A DNA stretch of 64,000 nt from Achromobacter mucicolens. GTDB taxonomy: Bacteria > Pseudomonadota > Gammaproteobacteria > Burkholderiales > Burkholderiaceae_B. Position 1 is the first letter of the stretch. Each line of letters opens with the position of its first letter. The notes beneath the pieces are model-generated. The model was not told the DNA's origin, searched no databases, and was given only the letters and a program-made list of their open reading frames with translations. A program made the translations under genes and the position numbers. Shown here one piece after another: positions 16,115 through 24,093 of the stretch. The stretch spans positions 115,561 to 179,560 of the forward strand of contig NZ_CADIJP010000013.1 in NCBI RefSeq assembly GCF_902859725.1, written 5' to 3'.

Positions 16115-17575
16115 GTGGACGATCTCTCGCAGCAAGCCTTTTTGAACTACATCGGCGGCCAGTGGACGCCCAGCGGCACGGGCAAGACCGCGCCCAACCG
16201 CAATCCGGCCGACATCGACGACGTGGTGGGCCACTTTCAGGTGTCCGGCGCCGATGACGCCCGGCAGGCCGTGCAGGCCGCCGAGGCCGCCTTCGCCGCG
16301 TGGCGCGACACGCCGATCTCCAAGCGCGCGGCCATCCTGTTCCGGGCGGCGCAGCATCTGGAAGACAACGCCGATTCCATTGCGCGCGAACTGACCCGCG
16401 AAGAGGGCAAGGGCGTGAACCTGGCCAAAGACGAGGTGCTGCGTTCGGCGCAGACGATCCGCTTCTACGCCGTCGAGGGCCAGTCCTTCACGGGCGAGAC
16501 CTTCGTCAACGACGACCCGGACATGATCGTCTACAGCCAGCGCGAGCCGCTGGGCGTGGTGACCGTGATCTCGCCGTGGAATTTCCCCATCTCGATCCCG
16601 GCGCGCAAGATTGCGCCCGCGCTCATCATGGGCAACACGGTGGTGTTCAAGCCGTCTTCCGACGCGCCGATGTCGGGCTATCGCCTGACCGAAGCGTTCG
16701 TGCGCGCCGGTCTGCCCGCCGGGGTGCTGAACTTCCTGACCGGCCCGGCGGGCGCGGTGGGCGGAGCCATCACGGGGGCGCCCCAGGTGCGCGCCATTTC
16801 GTTCACCGGCTCGACAGCCGCCGGCGAGCAGATTCACCGGACCGCGGGGCTGACCACCCGTACGCAGATGGAACTGGGCGGCAAGAATCCGTTGATCGTG
16901 CTAGCCGATGCCGACCTGGACCGGGCCGTGGACCTGGCGGTCAAGGGCGGCTTCTCACTGAGCGGCCAGGCCTGCACGGGCACCAGCCGCGTGCTGGTCG
17001 ATCGCAAGGTCAGCCAGGCCTACACGGAAAAGCTGCTGGCCAAGATCCGCACGCTGACCATCGGCAACGGGCTGGAAGGCAACTTCGACCTGGGCCCGCT
17101 GGCCACCGCCCGGCAGCTGGACAACGTGCTCGGCTACATCGAGCTGGGCAAGGAAGAGGCCACGCACCTCCATGGCGGCGACCGCCTGACCGGTCCCGGC
17201 TTTGACCGCGGGTACTACGTGACGCCCGCGCTCTTTGCCGGCGTGACCCAGCAGATGCGCATCGCCCGCGAGGAAATCTTCGGGCCAGTGATCGCGCTGA
17301 TCGAGGTCGACGGCTATGAAGACGCCATCGCCCAAGCCAATGACACGGAATACGGCCTGTCGGCCGCCATCGCCACCACCGACGCGCGCTACGCGCACCG
17401 CTTTGCGCGCGACATCCAGGCGGGCACCGTCAAGATCAACCGCACCACCACCGGCAACCTGATCAACGCGCCGTTCGGCGGCCTGAAGCATTCCAGCACG
17501 TCCACGTTCCGCGAGTCGGGTCGCGTGGGCCTGGAGTTCTACACCCAGATCAAGACCGTCTACCGCGCCGGCTGA
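16115..17575 (+). CDS. NAD(P)-dependent aldehyde dehydrogenase
   Basis: 486 residues with the full ALDH fold: VVTVISPWNFPISIPARK (substrate/cofactor loop), FTGSTAAGEQI, general base E253 in MELGGKNP, nucleophile C287 in SGQACTGTS, and EEIFGPVIALIEV. It most resembles semialdehyde dehydrogenases such as the alpha-ketoglutaric-semialdehyde group, though family assignment from motifs is approximate. The start is a GTG at 16115 with GGAAG upstream. First gene of an operon with the GlcG-like protein and the ferredoxin reductase, so it probably oxidises an aldehyde formed downstream of the HDO oxygenase. Confidence 0.88.
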   Translation: MDDLSQQAFLNYIGGQWTPSGTGKTAPNRNPADIDDVVGHFQVSGADDARQAVQAAEAAFAAWRDTPISKRAAILFRAAQHLEDNADSIARELTREEGKGVNLAKDEVLRSAQTIRFYAVEGQSFTGETFVNDDPDMIVYSQREPLGVVTVISPWNFPISIPARKIAPALIMGNTVVFKPSSDAPMSGYRLTEAFVRAGLPAGVLNFLTGPAGAVGGAITGAPQVRAISFTGSTAAGEQIHRTAGLTTRTQMELGGKNPLIVLADADLDRAVDLAVKGGFSLSGQACTGTSRVLVDRKVSQAYTEKLLAKIRTLTIGNGLEGNFDLGPLATARQLDNVLGYIELGKEEATHLHGGDRLTGPGFDRGYYVTPALFAGVTQQMRIAREEIFGPVIALIEVDGYEDAIAQANDTEYGLSAAIATTDARYAHRFARDIQAGTVKINRTTTGNLINAPFGGLKHSSTSTFRESGRVGLEFYTQIKTVYRAG

Positions 17576-17604
17576 CGGCCCATCCCCCACCAGAGGTTTT
17601 GCAC

Positions 17605-18084
17605 ATGAAACAGATCTATCGCCTGGAACTCGAAGAAGCGCGCGTCATGGTGCGCGCCGCCATCGCCAAGTCGCAGGAGATCGGCGTCCTGGAATCGATC
17701 TGCATCGTGGACGATGGCGGCCATCCGATCGCGCTGGAGCGCATGGACGGCGCGCGCATCACCGGTCCGCAGATCGCCTGGAACAAGGCCTTCACCGCCG
17801 CCGGCCACAAGCGCTCGACCCACCTGTTCAACACTCCGCCGAATGGCCCGGCGCTGCCCGGCAACGAAGCCTTCGGCATCCAGTGGAGCTTTGACGGCAA
17901 GTTCGCGGTGTTCGTCGGCGGTTTCCCCATCGTCGTGAACGGCGAGGTGATCGGCGGCGTGGGCCTGAGCGGCGGCAACGGCGAGCAGGACACGAAAGCC
18001 GGCCTGGCGGCGCTGGCCGCACTGCGCGAACTGCTGGAGCCGCGCGGCATGAAGGTGCTGGTCGAAGCGGACATCAAGAAATAG
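17605..18084 (+). CDS. GlcG/HbpS-like (DUF336) protein
   Basis: 159 residues. Family features: LELEEARVMVRAAIAKSQEI, CIVDDGGHPIALERMDGA, SWELL-ordered alpha/beta packing around GGFPIVVNGEVIGGVGLSGG and a final NGEQDTKAGLAAL. Members include GlcG, PduO C-domains and the heme-binding HbpS, and occur in many catabolic operons, often with uncertain roles (ligand or cofactor binding, or substrate processing). AGAGG at 17592-17596 supports the ATG at 17605. It lies 29 bp after the dehydrogenase and 11 bp before the reductase, clearly in one operon. Confidence 0.82.
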   Translation: MKQIYRLELEEARVMVRAAIAKSQEIGVLESICIVDDGGHPIALERMDGARITGPQIAWNKAFTAAGHKRSTHLFNTPPNGPALPGNEAFGIQWSFDGKFAVFVGGFPIVVNGEVIGGVGLSGGNGEQDTKAGLAALAALRELLEPRGMKVLVEADIKK

Positions 18085-18095
18085 GCGAGGGCGCC

Positions 18096-19100
18096 ATGGC
18101 ATACCGCGTGCACATCCTGGAAACCGAAACCGCCTTTGAGGTCGAAGAAGGCGAAACCGTGCTGCAGGCCGCGGAGCGGTCATCGGTGAAGCTGCCGCAC
18201 GAATGCACGTTCGGCGGCTGCGGCACCTGCCGCATCAAGCTGGAATCGGGCGCGGTGCGCTACGACGAATTCCCCATGGCGCTGACCCCCGAAGAGGCCG
18301 AACAGGGTTTTGCCCTGGCCTGCCAGGCGCGTCCGGCCGGCGACCTGTGCATCAGCGTGGCCAGCAGCCGGCAGGTGTTTCCCGATCCCCGCCGCATCTG
18401 CGCCACGATCCACCGCATCCATCGCTTCTGCGACGACGTCATCCACCTGACGCTGGCGCTGCCAGAGGCGCTGGACTACGTGCCCGGCCAGTACATGAAC
18501 GTGGTGCTGCCCGACGGCGAGACGCGCAGTTTCTCCATGGCCTCGGCGCCTGCGGGCAACCTGGTCGACTTTCATGTGCGGCGCATTCCCGGCGGCCGCT
18601 ACACGGACCAGTGGCTGGGGCAGGCGGTGGCGGGCGCGTCCGTGGAAATCGAGGCGCCGCTGGGCGTCTTCAGCTACCACGAGGAAGATTGGCGCCCGCT
18701 CATCATGATGGCCACGGGAACCGGCATTGCACCGATCAAGGCCATCCTCGAATCGCTGCTGGACAACGAGGACTGCCCGCCCGTGACGCTGTATTGGGGC
18801 ATGCGCACTGAAGCCGACCTGTACCTGCGCGACGAGATCCAAAGCTGGGCGTCCCGCCTGTACGAATTCAACTTCGTGCCCGTGCTGTCGCGCGCGGGGG
18901 CGGATTGGCAGGGGCGTCGCGGCTATGTGCAGGAGGCGGTCCTGGCCGACCACGCCGACCTGTCCGAGCATGCCTTCTATCTGTGCGGCGCGCCCGAAAT
19001 GATCCGCCAGGCCAAAAGCCTGCTGGCCGAACGGGGCGCCAGCCTGGATCACCTGTACGCCGACAGCTTCACCTTCCAGCACGCGTTGGCCGCCGTCTGA
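18096..19100 (+). CDS. ferredoxin-FAD-NAD(P) oxidoreductase, electron donor component
   Basis: 334 residues in three parts. Residues 1-90 are a plant-type [2Fe-2S] domain (ECTFGGCGTCRI ... FALACQA); residues about 100-200 an FAD domain with RSFSMAS; residues about 200-334 an NAD(P) domain with MMATGTGIAPIKAI and YLCGAPEMI. This is the arrangement of reductases that feed multi-component oxygenases (phenol hydroxylase, BenC and CDP-6-deoxyglucoseen reductase types). No other oxygenase in the locus needs it, so the HDO enzyme plus the two free ferredoxins at 11.6-12.6 kb are the obvious partners. Last gene of its operon, convergent with the Usp gene 8 bp away. Confidence 0.88.
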   Translation: MAYRVHILETETAFEVEEGETVLQAAERSSVKLPHECTFGGCGTCRIKLESGAVRYDEFPMALTPEEAEQGFALACQARPAGDLCISVASSRQVFPDPRRICATIHRIHRFCDDVIHLTLALPEALDYVPGQYMNVVLPDGETRSFSMASAPAGNLVDFHVRRIPGGRYTDQWLGQAVAGASVEIEAPLGVFSYHEEDWRPLIMMATGTGIAPIKAILESLLDNEDCPPVTLYWGMRTEADLYLRDEIQSWASRLYEFNFVPVLSRAGADWQGRRGYVQEAVLADHADLSEHAFYLCGAPEMIRQAKSLLAERGASLDHLYADSFTFQHALAAV

Positions 19101-19108
19101 TCGCCGGG

Positions 19109-19546
19109 TTAGCGATACACCAGCACCGGCAGCCGCGTGCGCGCCAGCACGCGCTGCGTTTCGCTGCCCAGCAGAAAGCCCGTCATTCCGTGCCGCCCGT
19201 GCGAGCCCATCACGATCAGGTCGCACCCGGTCTTCTGCGCGGTCTCGACAATGGCCTCGTGCGGATGGTCGTTCACGATGACGATCGCTTCGCAAGGCAC
19301 GAGCGCGTGCCGCGCCTCGGTCTCAAGTCCGTCCAGATACGCCTGCGCATTGCGGCGCGCCTGGTCGGTGTGGTGCCCTTCGGTTGTGCCCAGCATCTCG
19401 GCCTGGTAGACCAGCAGATGGTCCTCCGGGATGGCGCGCAGCAGGGTGATGGTGGCGCCCATTTCCTTGGCGAAAACGAGCGCGCGCTTGAATGCCGATT
19501 CGGACAGCAGCGAACCGTCCACGGCGATGAGCAAGTGCCTGTACAT
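19109..19546 (-). CDS. universal stress protein, UspA family
   Basis: 145 residues with the Usp Rossmann-like fold: LIAVDGSLLSESAFKRAL at the start and the ATP-binding loop IVMGSHGRHGMTGFLLGSET (G-x2-G-x9-G-S) near the end, so probably the nucleotide-binding subclass. Role inferred from the family: stress survival, no enzyme activity assignable. Monocistronic, facing the reductase gene, with AGGAGAGG before its ATG. Confidence 0.9.
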   Translation of the reverse strand: MYRHLLIAVDGSLLSESAFKRALVFAKEMGATITLLRAIPEDHLLVYQAEMLGTTEGHHTDQARRNAQAYLDGLETEARHALVPCEAIVIVNDHPHEAIVETAQKTGCDLIVMGSHGRHGMTGFLLGSETQRVLARTRLPVLVYR

Positions 19547-19650
19547 GTTGCCTCTCCTTTAGGAAAAGGAATGTCCAGCAACGGCGAATCCAGTATAGGC
19601 CCCTGGGCGAACGCAAACCAGCGTGCAAAAGGACGAGCCGCGTGCGCACC

Positions 19651-19663
19651 GGTGTCTGACACC
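19651..19663. repeat. GGTGTCTGACACC palindrome
   Basis: Single copy of a 13-bp perfect palindrome (odd centre) that recurs at 37070-37082 and four times in 63642-63824. All copies are intergenic, as expected for a REP-like element. This one lies between the Usp and DUF3300 genes. Confidence 0.6.
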
Positions 19664-19775
19664 GTTCATCTTCCCGCAGCGCTTCCAAACCGCCGGCGTT
19701 AGGCATATATTGACCGGGCGATATCCGGCGGTTCCCTCCTGGCTTGTGGCGTCTTGCTGTGTGCGGAGAACGGAA

Positions 19776-21257
19776 ATGCGGCGACTGCAAAAGTGGTTCA
19801 TCGGCCTGATGTGCCTGGGGCTGTCCCTCTGTTTTCCCGCCTTGGCGCAGACCAAGCTCAGCAACGCGCAGCTCGATCAGCTCATGGCGCCCGTGGCGCT
19901 TTACCCGGATGCGCTGCTGTCGCAGATTCTCATGGGGTCCACGTACCCGGACGACATCGCGGCCGCCGCCAAATGGTCGGCCGCGCACACCGATCAGTCC
20001 GGCGACGACGCCGTGCGCGCCGTGGACGCCGAAACCTGGGATCCCAGCGTCAAGTCGCTGGTCGCCTTTCCCTCGGTCATGGACATGATGGGCCGCGAGC
20101 CCGGCTGGGTGAAGTCCGTGGGCGACGCTTTCCTGGCGCAACCCGAGGCCGTGATGGACGCCGTCCAGCGGCTGCGCACGCAGGCGCAAAAGGCAGGCAA
20201 TCTGAAAAGCACGCCGCAGCAGACGGTCAAGACCACCACGGCCAACGAGAAGACCGTGGTGGTGATCGAACCGGCCGATCCGCAGGTGGTCTACGTGCCC
20301 AGTTACAACCCCACGGTGGTCTACGGCACGTGGGCTTATCCGTCATACCCTCCTTATTACTATCCGCCGCCGCCCGGCTCGGTGTTCGGGAGCGCGCTCG
20401 TGGCGGGCATCGGCTTCGGCGTGGGCGTGGCGGCGATCAATTCGTTGTGGGGCGACGCCAACTGGGGGCACGGCGACGTCGATATCGACGTGGACCGCTA
20501 CAACAACATCAACGTCAACAATCGCATCGACCGCAACAACGTGAACAGCAACCGGGCCACCTGGCAGCACAACGCCGCCAACCGGGGCAACGCGCCGTAT
20601 GCGGACTCGGCCAGCCGCCAGCGGTTTGACAGCCAGCGGCAGGCGGGGCTGCAGAGCCGGGCCCAGTCGGGCGGCACAGGGGCCCGGACGACGGGCACGG
20701 CGCCCGCCGCAGGGTCTCGCGACGACGCGCGGCAGCGGGCGGCGCAGTCCTTCGAAGGCCGCACCGGACAGCCCATTGCGGGGCATGCCGGGGCCGATGG
20801 TTCGCGCGGCCAGGGCGCGGCGCGGGGCGACGGCGCGGCGGGCCGGGGGCAGGGGCCGCAAGCGGGGCAGGGCGCGCGGGATCGCAGTTCCAGCGTGTCG
20901 ACCCAGAACCGGCCGCAGGATCGCGGCGCCAGCGTATCGACCCAGAACCGCCCGCAGGACCGAGGCGCCAGCGTATCGACCGGCGGCGCCTCCACGCAGG
21001 ACCGCCAGGCGGCGGCACAGCGCCAGCGCGCCGACGAAGCGGCGGCGCGCGACCGGGCGCGGTCATCGAATAGCCAGAACGCCCTCTCCGGGGCGGGCGA
21101 CGGCGACCGCATGCGGCAGCAGAACCAGCGCGGCGAGATGAGCCGTGGCGGCGGCGGCCAACGCAGCACCGGCGCCAGCGCGCCCAATCGCGGCGGCGGC
21201 GCAGGCTCCCCGCGCGGCGGTGGGGGCGGCCGTGGCGGTGGCGGCGGCCGGAGATAA
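19776..21257 (+). CDS. DUF3300 exported protein with low-complexity tail
   Basis: 493 residues. The signal peptide ends at FPALAQ; the DUF3300 region (about 25-200) contains LDQLMAPVALYPDALLSQIL, YPDDIAAAAKW and DPQVVYVPSYNPTVVYG. A tyrosine/proline-rich patch (YPSYPPYYYPPPPGS) and a glycine-rich hydrophobic segment follow, then about 230 disordered residues rich in Q, N, R and G ending in an RGGGGG tail. The tail includes a 13-residue repeat (ASVSTQNRPQDRG). Function unknown. GGAGA six bases before the ATG supports the start at 19776. Co-transcribed with the DUF2950 gene 5 bp downstream, a recurring pair. Confidence 0.82.
   Translation: MRRLQKWFIGLMCLGLSLCFPALAQTKLSNAQLDQLMAPVALYPDALLSQILMGSTYPDDIAAAAKWSAAHTDQSGDDAVRAVDAETWDPSVKSLVAFPSVMDMMGREPGWVKSVGDAFLAQPEAVMDAVQRLRTQAQKAGNLKSTPQQTVKTTTANEKTVVVIEPADPQVVYVPSYNPTVVYGTWAYPSYPPYYYPPPPGSVFGSALVAGIGFGVGVAAINSLWGDANWGHGDVDIDVDRYNNINVNNRIDRNNVNSNRATWQHNAANRGNAPYADSASRQRFDSQRQAGLQSRAQSGGTGARTTGTAPAAGSRDDARQRAAQSFEGRTGQPIAGHAGADGSRGQGAARGDGAAGRGQGPQAGQGARDRSSSVSTQNRPQDRGASVSTQNRPQDRGASVSTGGASTQDRQAAAQRQRADEAAARDRARSSNSQNALSGAGDGDRMRQQNQRGEMSRGGGGQRSTGASAPNRGGGAGSPRGGGGGRGGGGGRR
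20891..20980 (+). repeat. 39-bp tandem repeat inside the DUF3300 gene
   Basis: Units begin at 20891, 20930 and 20969 with CAGCGTRTCGACC; two are full and the third is cut short. They encode SVSTQNRPQDRGA. In-frame period, so copy-number change would lengthen or shorten the disordered tail without breaking the gene. Confidence 0.8.
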
Positions 21258-21262
21258 GCATC

Positions 21263-22129
21263 ATGGACAAGGGACTACCTATGACGATCGCCCGTTTGCG
21301 CGCGCTGTGTCTTGCCTTGGCCCTCGCGCTCGGCGCAGCGGCGCCCGCCATGTCGCAGGCCGTGTATCCCAGCGCCCAGGCCGCCGCGCAGGCGTTCACC
21401 GATTCGCTGGCCCTGAACGACGTCGATGCCCTGAGAAAAGTGCTGGGCCCGAACCACCGGCAGCTCGTGCCGGGCGGCGTCGACCAGGAGAATATCTATC
21501 GCTACCTGGCGGCGTGGGTGCGTAAGCACGACATCGTCGCGGACGGCGGCCGGGCGTGGGTGACGGTGGGCGAGTCGGGCTGGACGCTGCCGGTGCCGCT
21601 GGTGCGCGCCGGCCAGGGATGGCGCTTCGACCCGGTGGCGGGCAAGGCGGAGATCCAGCGCCGCGCCATCGACCGCAACGAGCTGACCGCCATCGAAACC
21701 CTGCAGGAATTGCAGGCCGCGCAGACGCGCTATGCGCAGGGAGTGGGTCAGGGCCGGTATGCCATGCGGCTGGTCAGCCGCGCGGGCGAACGCGACGGTC
21801 TTTACTGGCCGGACGTGCCGGGCGCGCCCCAGCAGGCGTTCGGACCGGACGCGCTGGCGATGGGCCCCGACGTGCCCGTGGACGACGCCTATTTCGGCTA
21901 TCGCTACAAAGTGCTGCCGGGCGGGCCGGACAACGCATATCGCATCGTCGCGTGGCCCGCGCGGTACGGGCAGACGGGGATCGGCACGTTCGTCGTCGGT
22001 CCGGAAGGCGGCGTCCTGGAAAGCGATCTGGGACCGTCGTCGGCGGCGCGCGCGGCGGCCTTGCGGGAGGCCGACATCCGCACCGGAAACTGGGTCGACG
22101 CGAACGGCCAGGCCGCGCCCGTCAGATAG
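21263..22129 (+). CDS. DUF2950 exported protein
   Basis: 288 residues from 21263 (GGAGA upstream); an alternative ATG at 21281 gives a shorter signal peptide start (MTIARLRALCLALALALG). The mature part shows the DUF2950 pattern: FTDSLALNDVDALRKVLGP, RRAIDRNELTAIETLQELQ, DGLYWP and a late DDAYFGYRYKVL with IVAWPARYG. The biochemical function is unknown; periplasmic location is inferred. Paired with the DUF3300 gene. Confidence 0.82.
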   Translation: MDKGLPMTIARLRALCLALALALGAAAPAMSQAVYPSAQAAAQAFTDSLALNDVDALRKVLGPNHRQLVPGGVDQENIYRYLAAWVRKHDIVADGGRAWVTVGESGWTLPVPLVRAGQGWRFDPVAGKAEIQRRAIDRNELTAIETLQELQAAQTRYAQGVGQGRYAMRLVSRAGERDGLYWPDVPGAPQQAFGPDALAMGPDVPVDDAYFGYRYKVLPGGPDNAYRIVAWPARYGQTGIGTFVVGPEGGVLESDLGPSSAARAAALREADIRTGNWVDANGQAAPVR

Positions 22130-22163
22130 GTTTTTAGGGGCCATATGACGCCCAGTTCGGGGG

Positions 22164-22185
22164 CCTGTTGCGGGGTCGCAACAGG
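22164..22185. other. perfect 9-bp hairpin in the DUF2950/beta-propeller gap
   Basis: Arms CCTGTTGCG and CGCAACAGG around GGGT, 35 bp after the DUF2950 stop. No T-run follows, so it may be a weak terminator or a structured leader of the next operon. Confidence 0.35.
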
Positions 22186-22326
22186 AGTGCGGGTTTGCCC
22201 CTCAAGCCCTTGCTGCGCCGCATTCACAAGCCTCCCTGTGGCCCTTTTGTCAGGCGGCTGTGCCTACAATGGCGAGCACCGGGTGACTGCCCGATTTCCC
22301 TTTGCCGGATCTCCAAATTGAACCCC

Positions 22327-23307
22327 ATGTCTTTCCTCCGCTACGCCGTTTTCGGCGTGGGGATGGCGCTTAGCGCCGCGGCGGCTTCGGCCCCGATCTT
22401 TGTCCTGAACTCCCTGGACGCCAACGTCAGCATCATCGATCCGGCCACCTACAAGGAACTGCGCCGCGTGCCCACGGGCAAAGAGCCGCATCACCTGTAT
22501 CTGACGCCCGATGAAAAGTCGCTCATGGTGGCCAACGCCACTGGCGACACCATCACGTTGATGGATCCCAAGACGGGCGACGTGCAGCGCACGCTGACCG
22601 GCATCGTCGATCCCTACCAGTTGCAGTTCTCGCCGGACATGAAGTGGTTCGTCACGGCGGCCAACCGCCTGGACCACATCGACATCTATGCCTGGAAGCC
22701 GCTGGAAAAAGGCTTTGACCTGACGCTGGTCAAGCGCATCCAGGCGGGCAAGACGCCCAGCCACATCATGATCGACAAGCACAGCACGACGGCCTACGTC
22801 ACGCTGCAGGACAGCGATCAGCTCATCGCCATCGACCTGGCCACGCAGACCCCCAAGTGGACGGTGTCCGTCGGCAAGACGCCCGCCGACGTGTTCCTGA
22901 CGCCCGACCAGAAGACGCTGCTGGTGGCGCTGACCGGCGACTCGTACGTGGAAGCCTATGACGTCAGCAACGGCCCGGCCAAGCTGGTCAAGCGCATCCA
23001 GACCGCACCGGGCGCGCACGCCTTCCGGGCGCAGGGCGACCACCGCCACCTGTTCGTCAGCAACCGCACCGCCAACTCCATCAGCCGCATCGACATGCAG
23101 ACGCTGACGGTCGTGGACACCTTCCCGGTGCCGGGCGGCCCGGACTGCATGGACGTGCTGGCCGACGGCAAGACGCTGCTGGTCACCTCGCGCTGGGCGC
23201 GCAAGCTCACGGTGGTGGATCTGGAACAGAAGAAGGTCGTCAATCAAGTGCCCGTGGGCAAGTCGCCCCACGGCGTCTGGACGTTGAACCATGCGCCGAC
23301 CCGCTAA
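22327..23307 (+). CDS. exported YVTN/YncE-like beta-propeller protein
   Basis: 326 residues. Signal peptide of about 23 residues (cleavage near AAASA), then seven-blade propeller repeats such as NVSIIDPATYKELRRVPTGK, YLTPDEKSLMVANATGDTIT, TAYVTLQDSDQLIAIDL and FVSNRTANSISRIDM, ending GKSPHGVWTLNH. Proteins of this kind are periplasmic and usually bind or scaffold; no catalytic site is evident. The start at 22327 is set by the signal peptide. Its end overlaps the deacetylase gene by 17 bp, so the two are translated together. Confidence 0.82.
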   Translation: MSFLRYAVFGVGMALSAAAASAPIFVLNSLDANVSIIDPATYKELRRVPTGKEPHHLYLTPDEKSLMVANATGDTITLMDPKTGDVQRTLTGIVDPYQLQFSPDMKWFVTAANRLDHIDIYAWKPLEKGFDLTLVKRIQAGKTPSHIMIDKHSTTAYVTLQDSDQLIAIDLATQTPKWTVSVGKTPADVFLTPDQKTLLVALTGDSYVEAYDVSNGPAKLVKRIQTAPGAHAFRAQGDHRHLFVSNRTANSISRIDMQTLTVVDTFPVPGGPDCMDVLADGKTLLVTSRWARKLTVVDLEQKKVVNQVPVGKSPHGVWTLNHAPTR

Positions 23308-24091
23308 GGGAACGGCCCGCTTCGCGGCCCTGTGCCTGGCGCTGACGACCGCGGCGGCCGGCGCGGCGCCGCAGGCCACCTGCGACAAGCCCGTGTACCT
23401 GACGTTCGACACCGGTCACATGGGCGTTGCCCCGCTGGTGGCCGACGTGCTGGCCCGCCATCAGGTCAAGGTCACCTTCTTTCTGGCAAACGAACGCACA
23501 CTGACCGACGGCGCCAGTCTGGACGACGTCTGGGCGCCCTGGTGGAAGGCACGCGCGGCCGAAGGCCATGCCTTCGGCTCGCACACCTACGACCACGTCT
23601 ATTGGCAGGGCGACCTGCCGGGCGGCAAGTTCCGCGTCAAACCCAGCGCCGGGCCCGACGCGGGCAAGCGCGCCGAGTGGACGGCCGAGCAGTACTGCGC
23701 CGAGATCCGCCGTCCCGCCGAGCGGTTCCGCCAGATGACGGGCAAGGCCATGCTGCCGCTGTACCGCGCACCCGGCGGCAAGACCTCGCCCGCGCTGCTC
23801 AAGGCGGCCAAGGTCTGCGGCTTCGAGCACGTGGGCTGGTCGCCGGCCGGCTTCCTGGGCGACGAGCTGCCCAGCGACAAGTACCCCAACGCCAAGCTGC
23901 TGGACCAGGCGCTTCGCACCATCAAGCCCGGCGACATCCTGCTGGCCCACCTGGGCATCTGGTCGCGTCAGGACCCCTGGGCGCCCGCCGTGCTGGAACC
24001 GCTGATTGAAGGTTTGCAGCGCAAGGGCTATTGTTTCGCTACCTTGAACACCCATCCGGCCTATCGCGACTGGATCGCCACGCATCACTGA
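23291..24091 (+). CDS. exported polysaccharide deacetylase (NodB-like)
   Basis: 266 residues with a signal peptide (to about ALTTAAAGAA). Carbohydrate esterase 4 motifs are visible: motif 1 as TFDTGH rather than the usual TFDDG, motif 2 as SHTYDH (metal histidines) and motif 3 as YRAPGGK. It would remove acetyl groups from a periplasmic glycan. The catalytic-base aspartate D41 is present, but the second aspartate, which usually binds metal, is replaced by threonine; activity may therefore be altered. It overlaps the beta-propeller gene and is followed 2 bp later by the hydroxylase gene. Confidence 0.82.
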   Translation: MRRPAKGTARFAALCLALTTAAAGAAPQATCDKPVYLTFDTGHMGVAPLVADVLARHQVKVTFFLANERTLTDGASLDDVWAPWWKARAAEGHAFGSHTYDHVYWQGDLPGGKFRVKPSAGPDAGKRAEWTAEQYCAEIRRPAERFRQMTGKAMLPLYRAPGGKTSPALLKAAKVCGFEHVGWSPAGFLGDELPSDKYPNAKLLDQALRTIKPGDILLAHLGIWSRQDPWAPAVLEPLIEGLQRKGYCFATLNTHPAYRDWIATHH

Positions 24092-24093
24092 TC

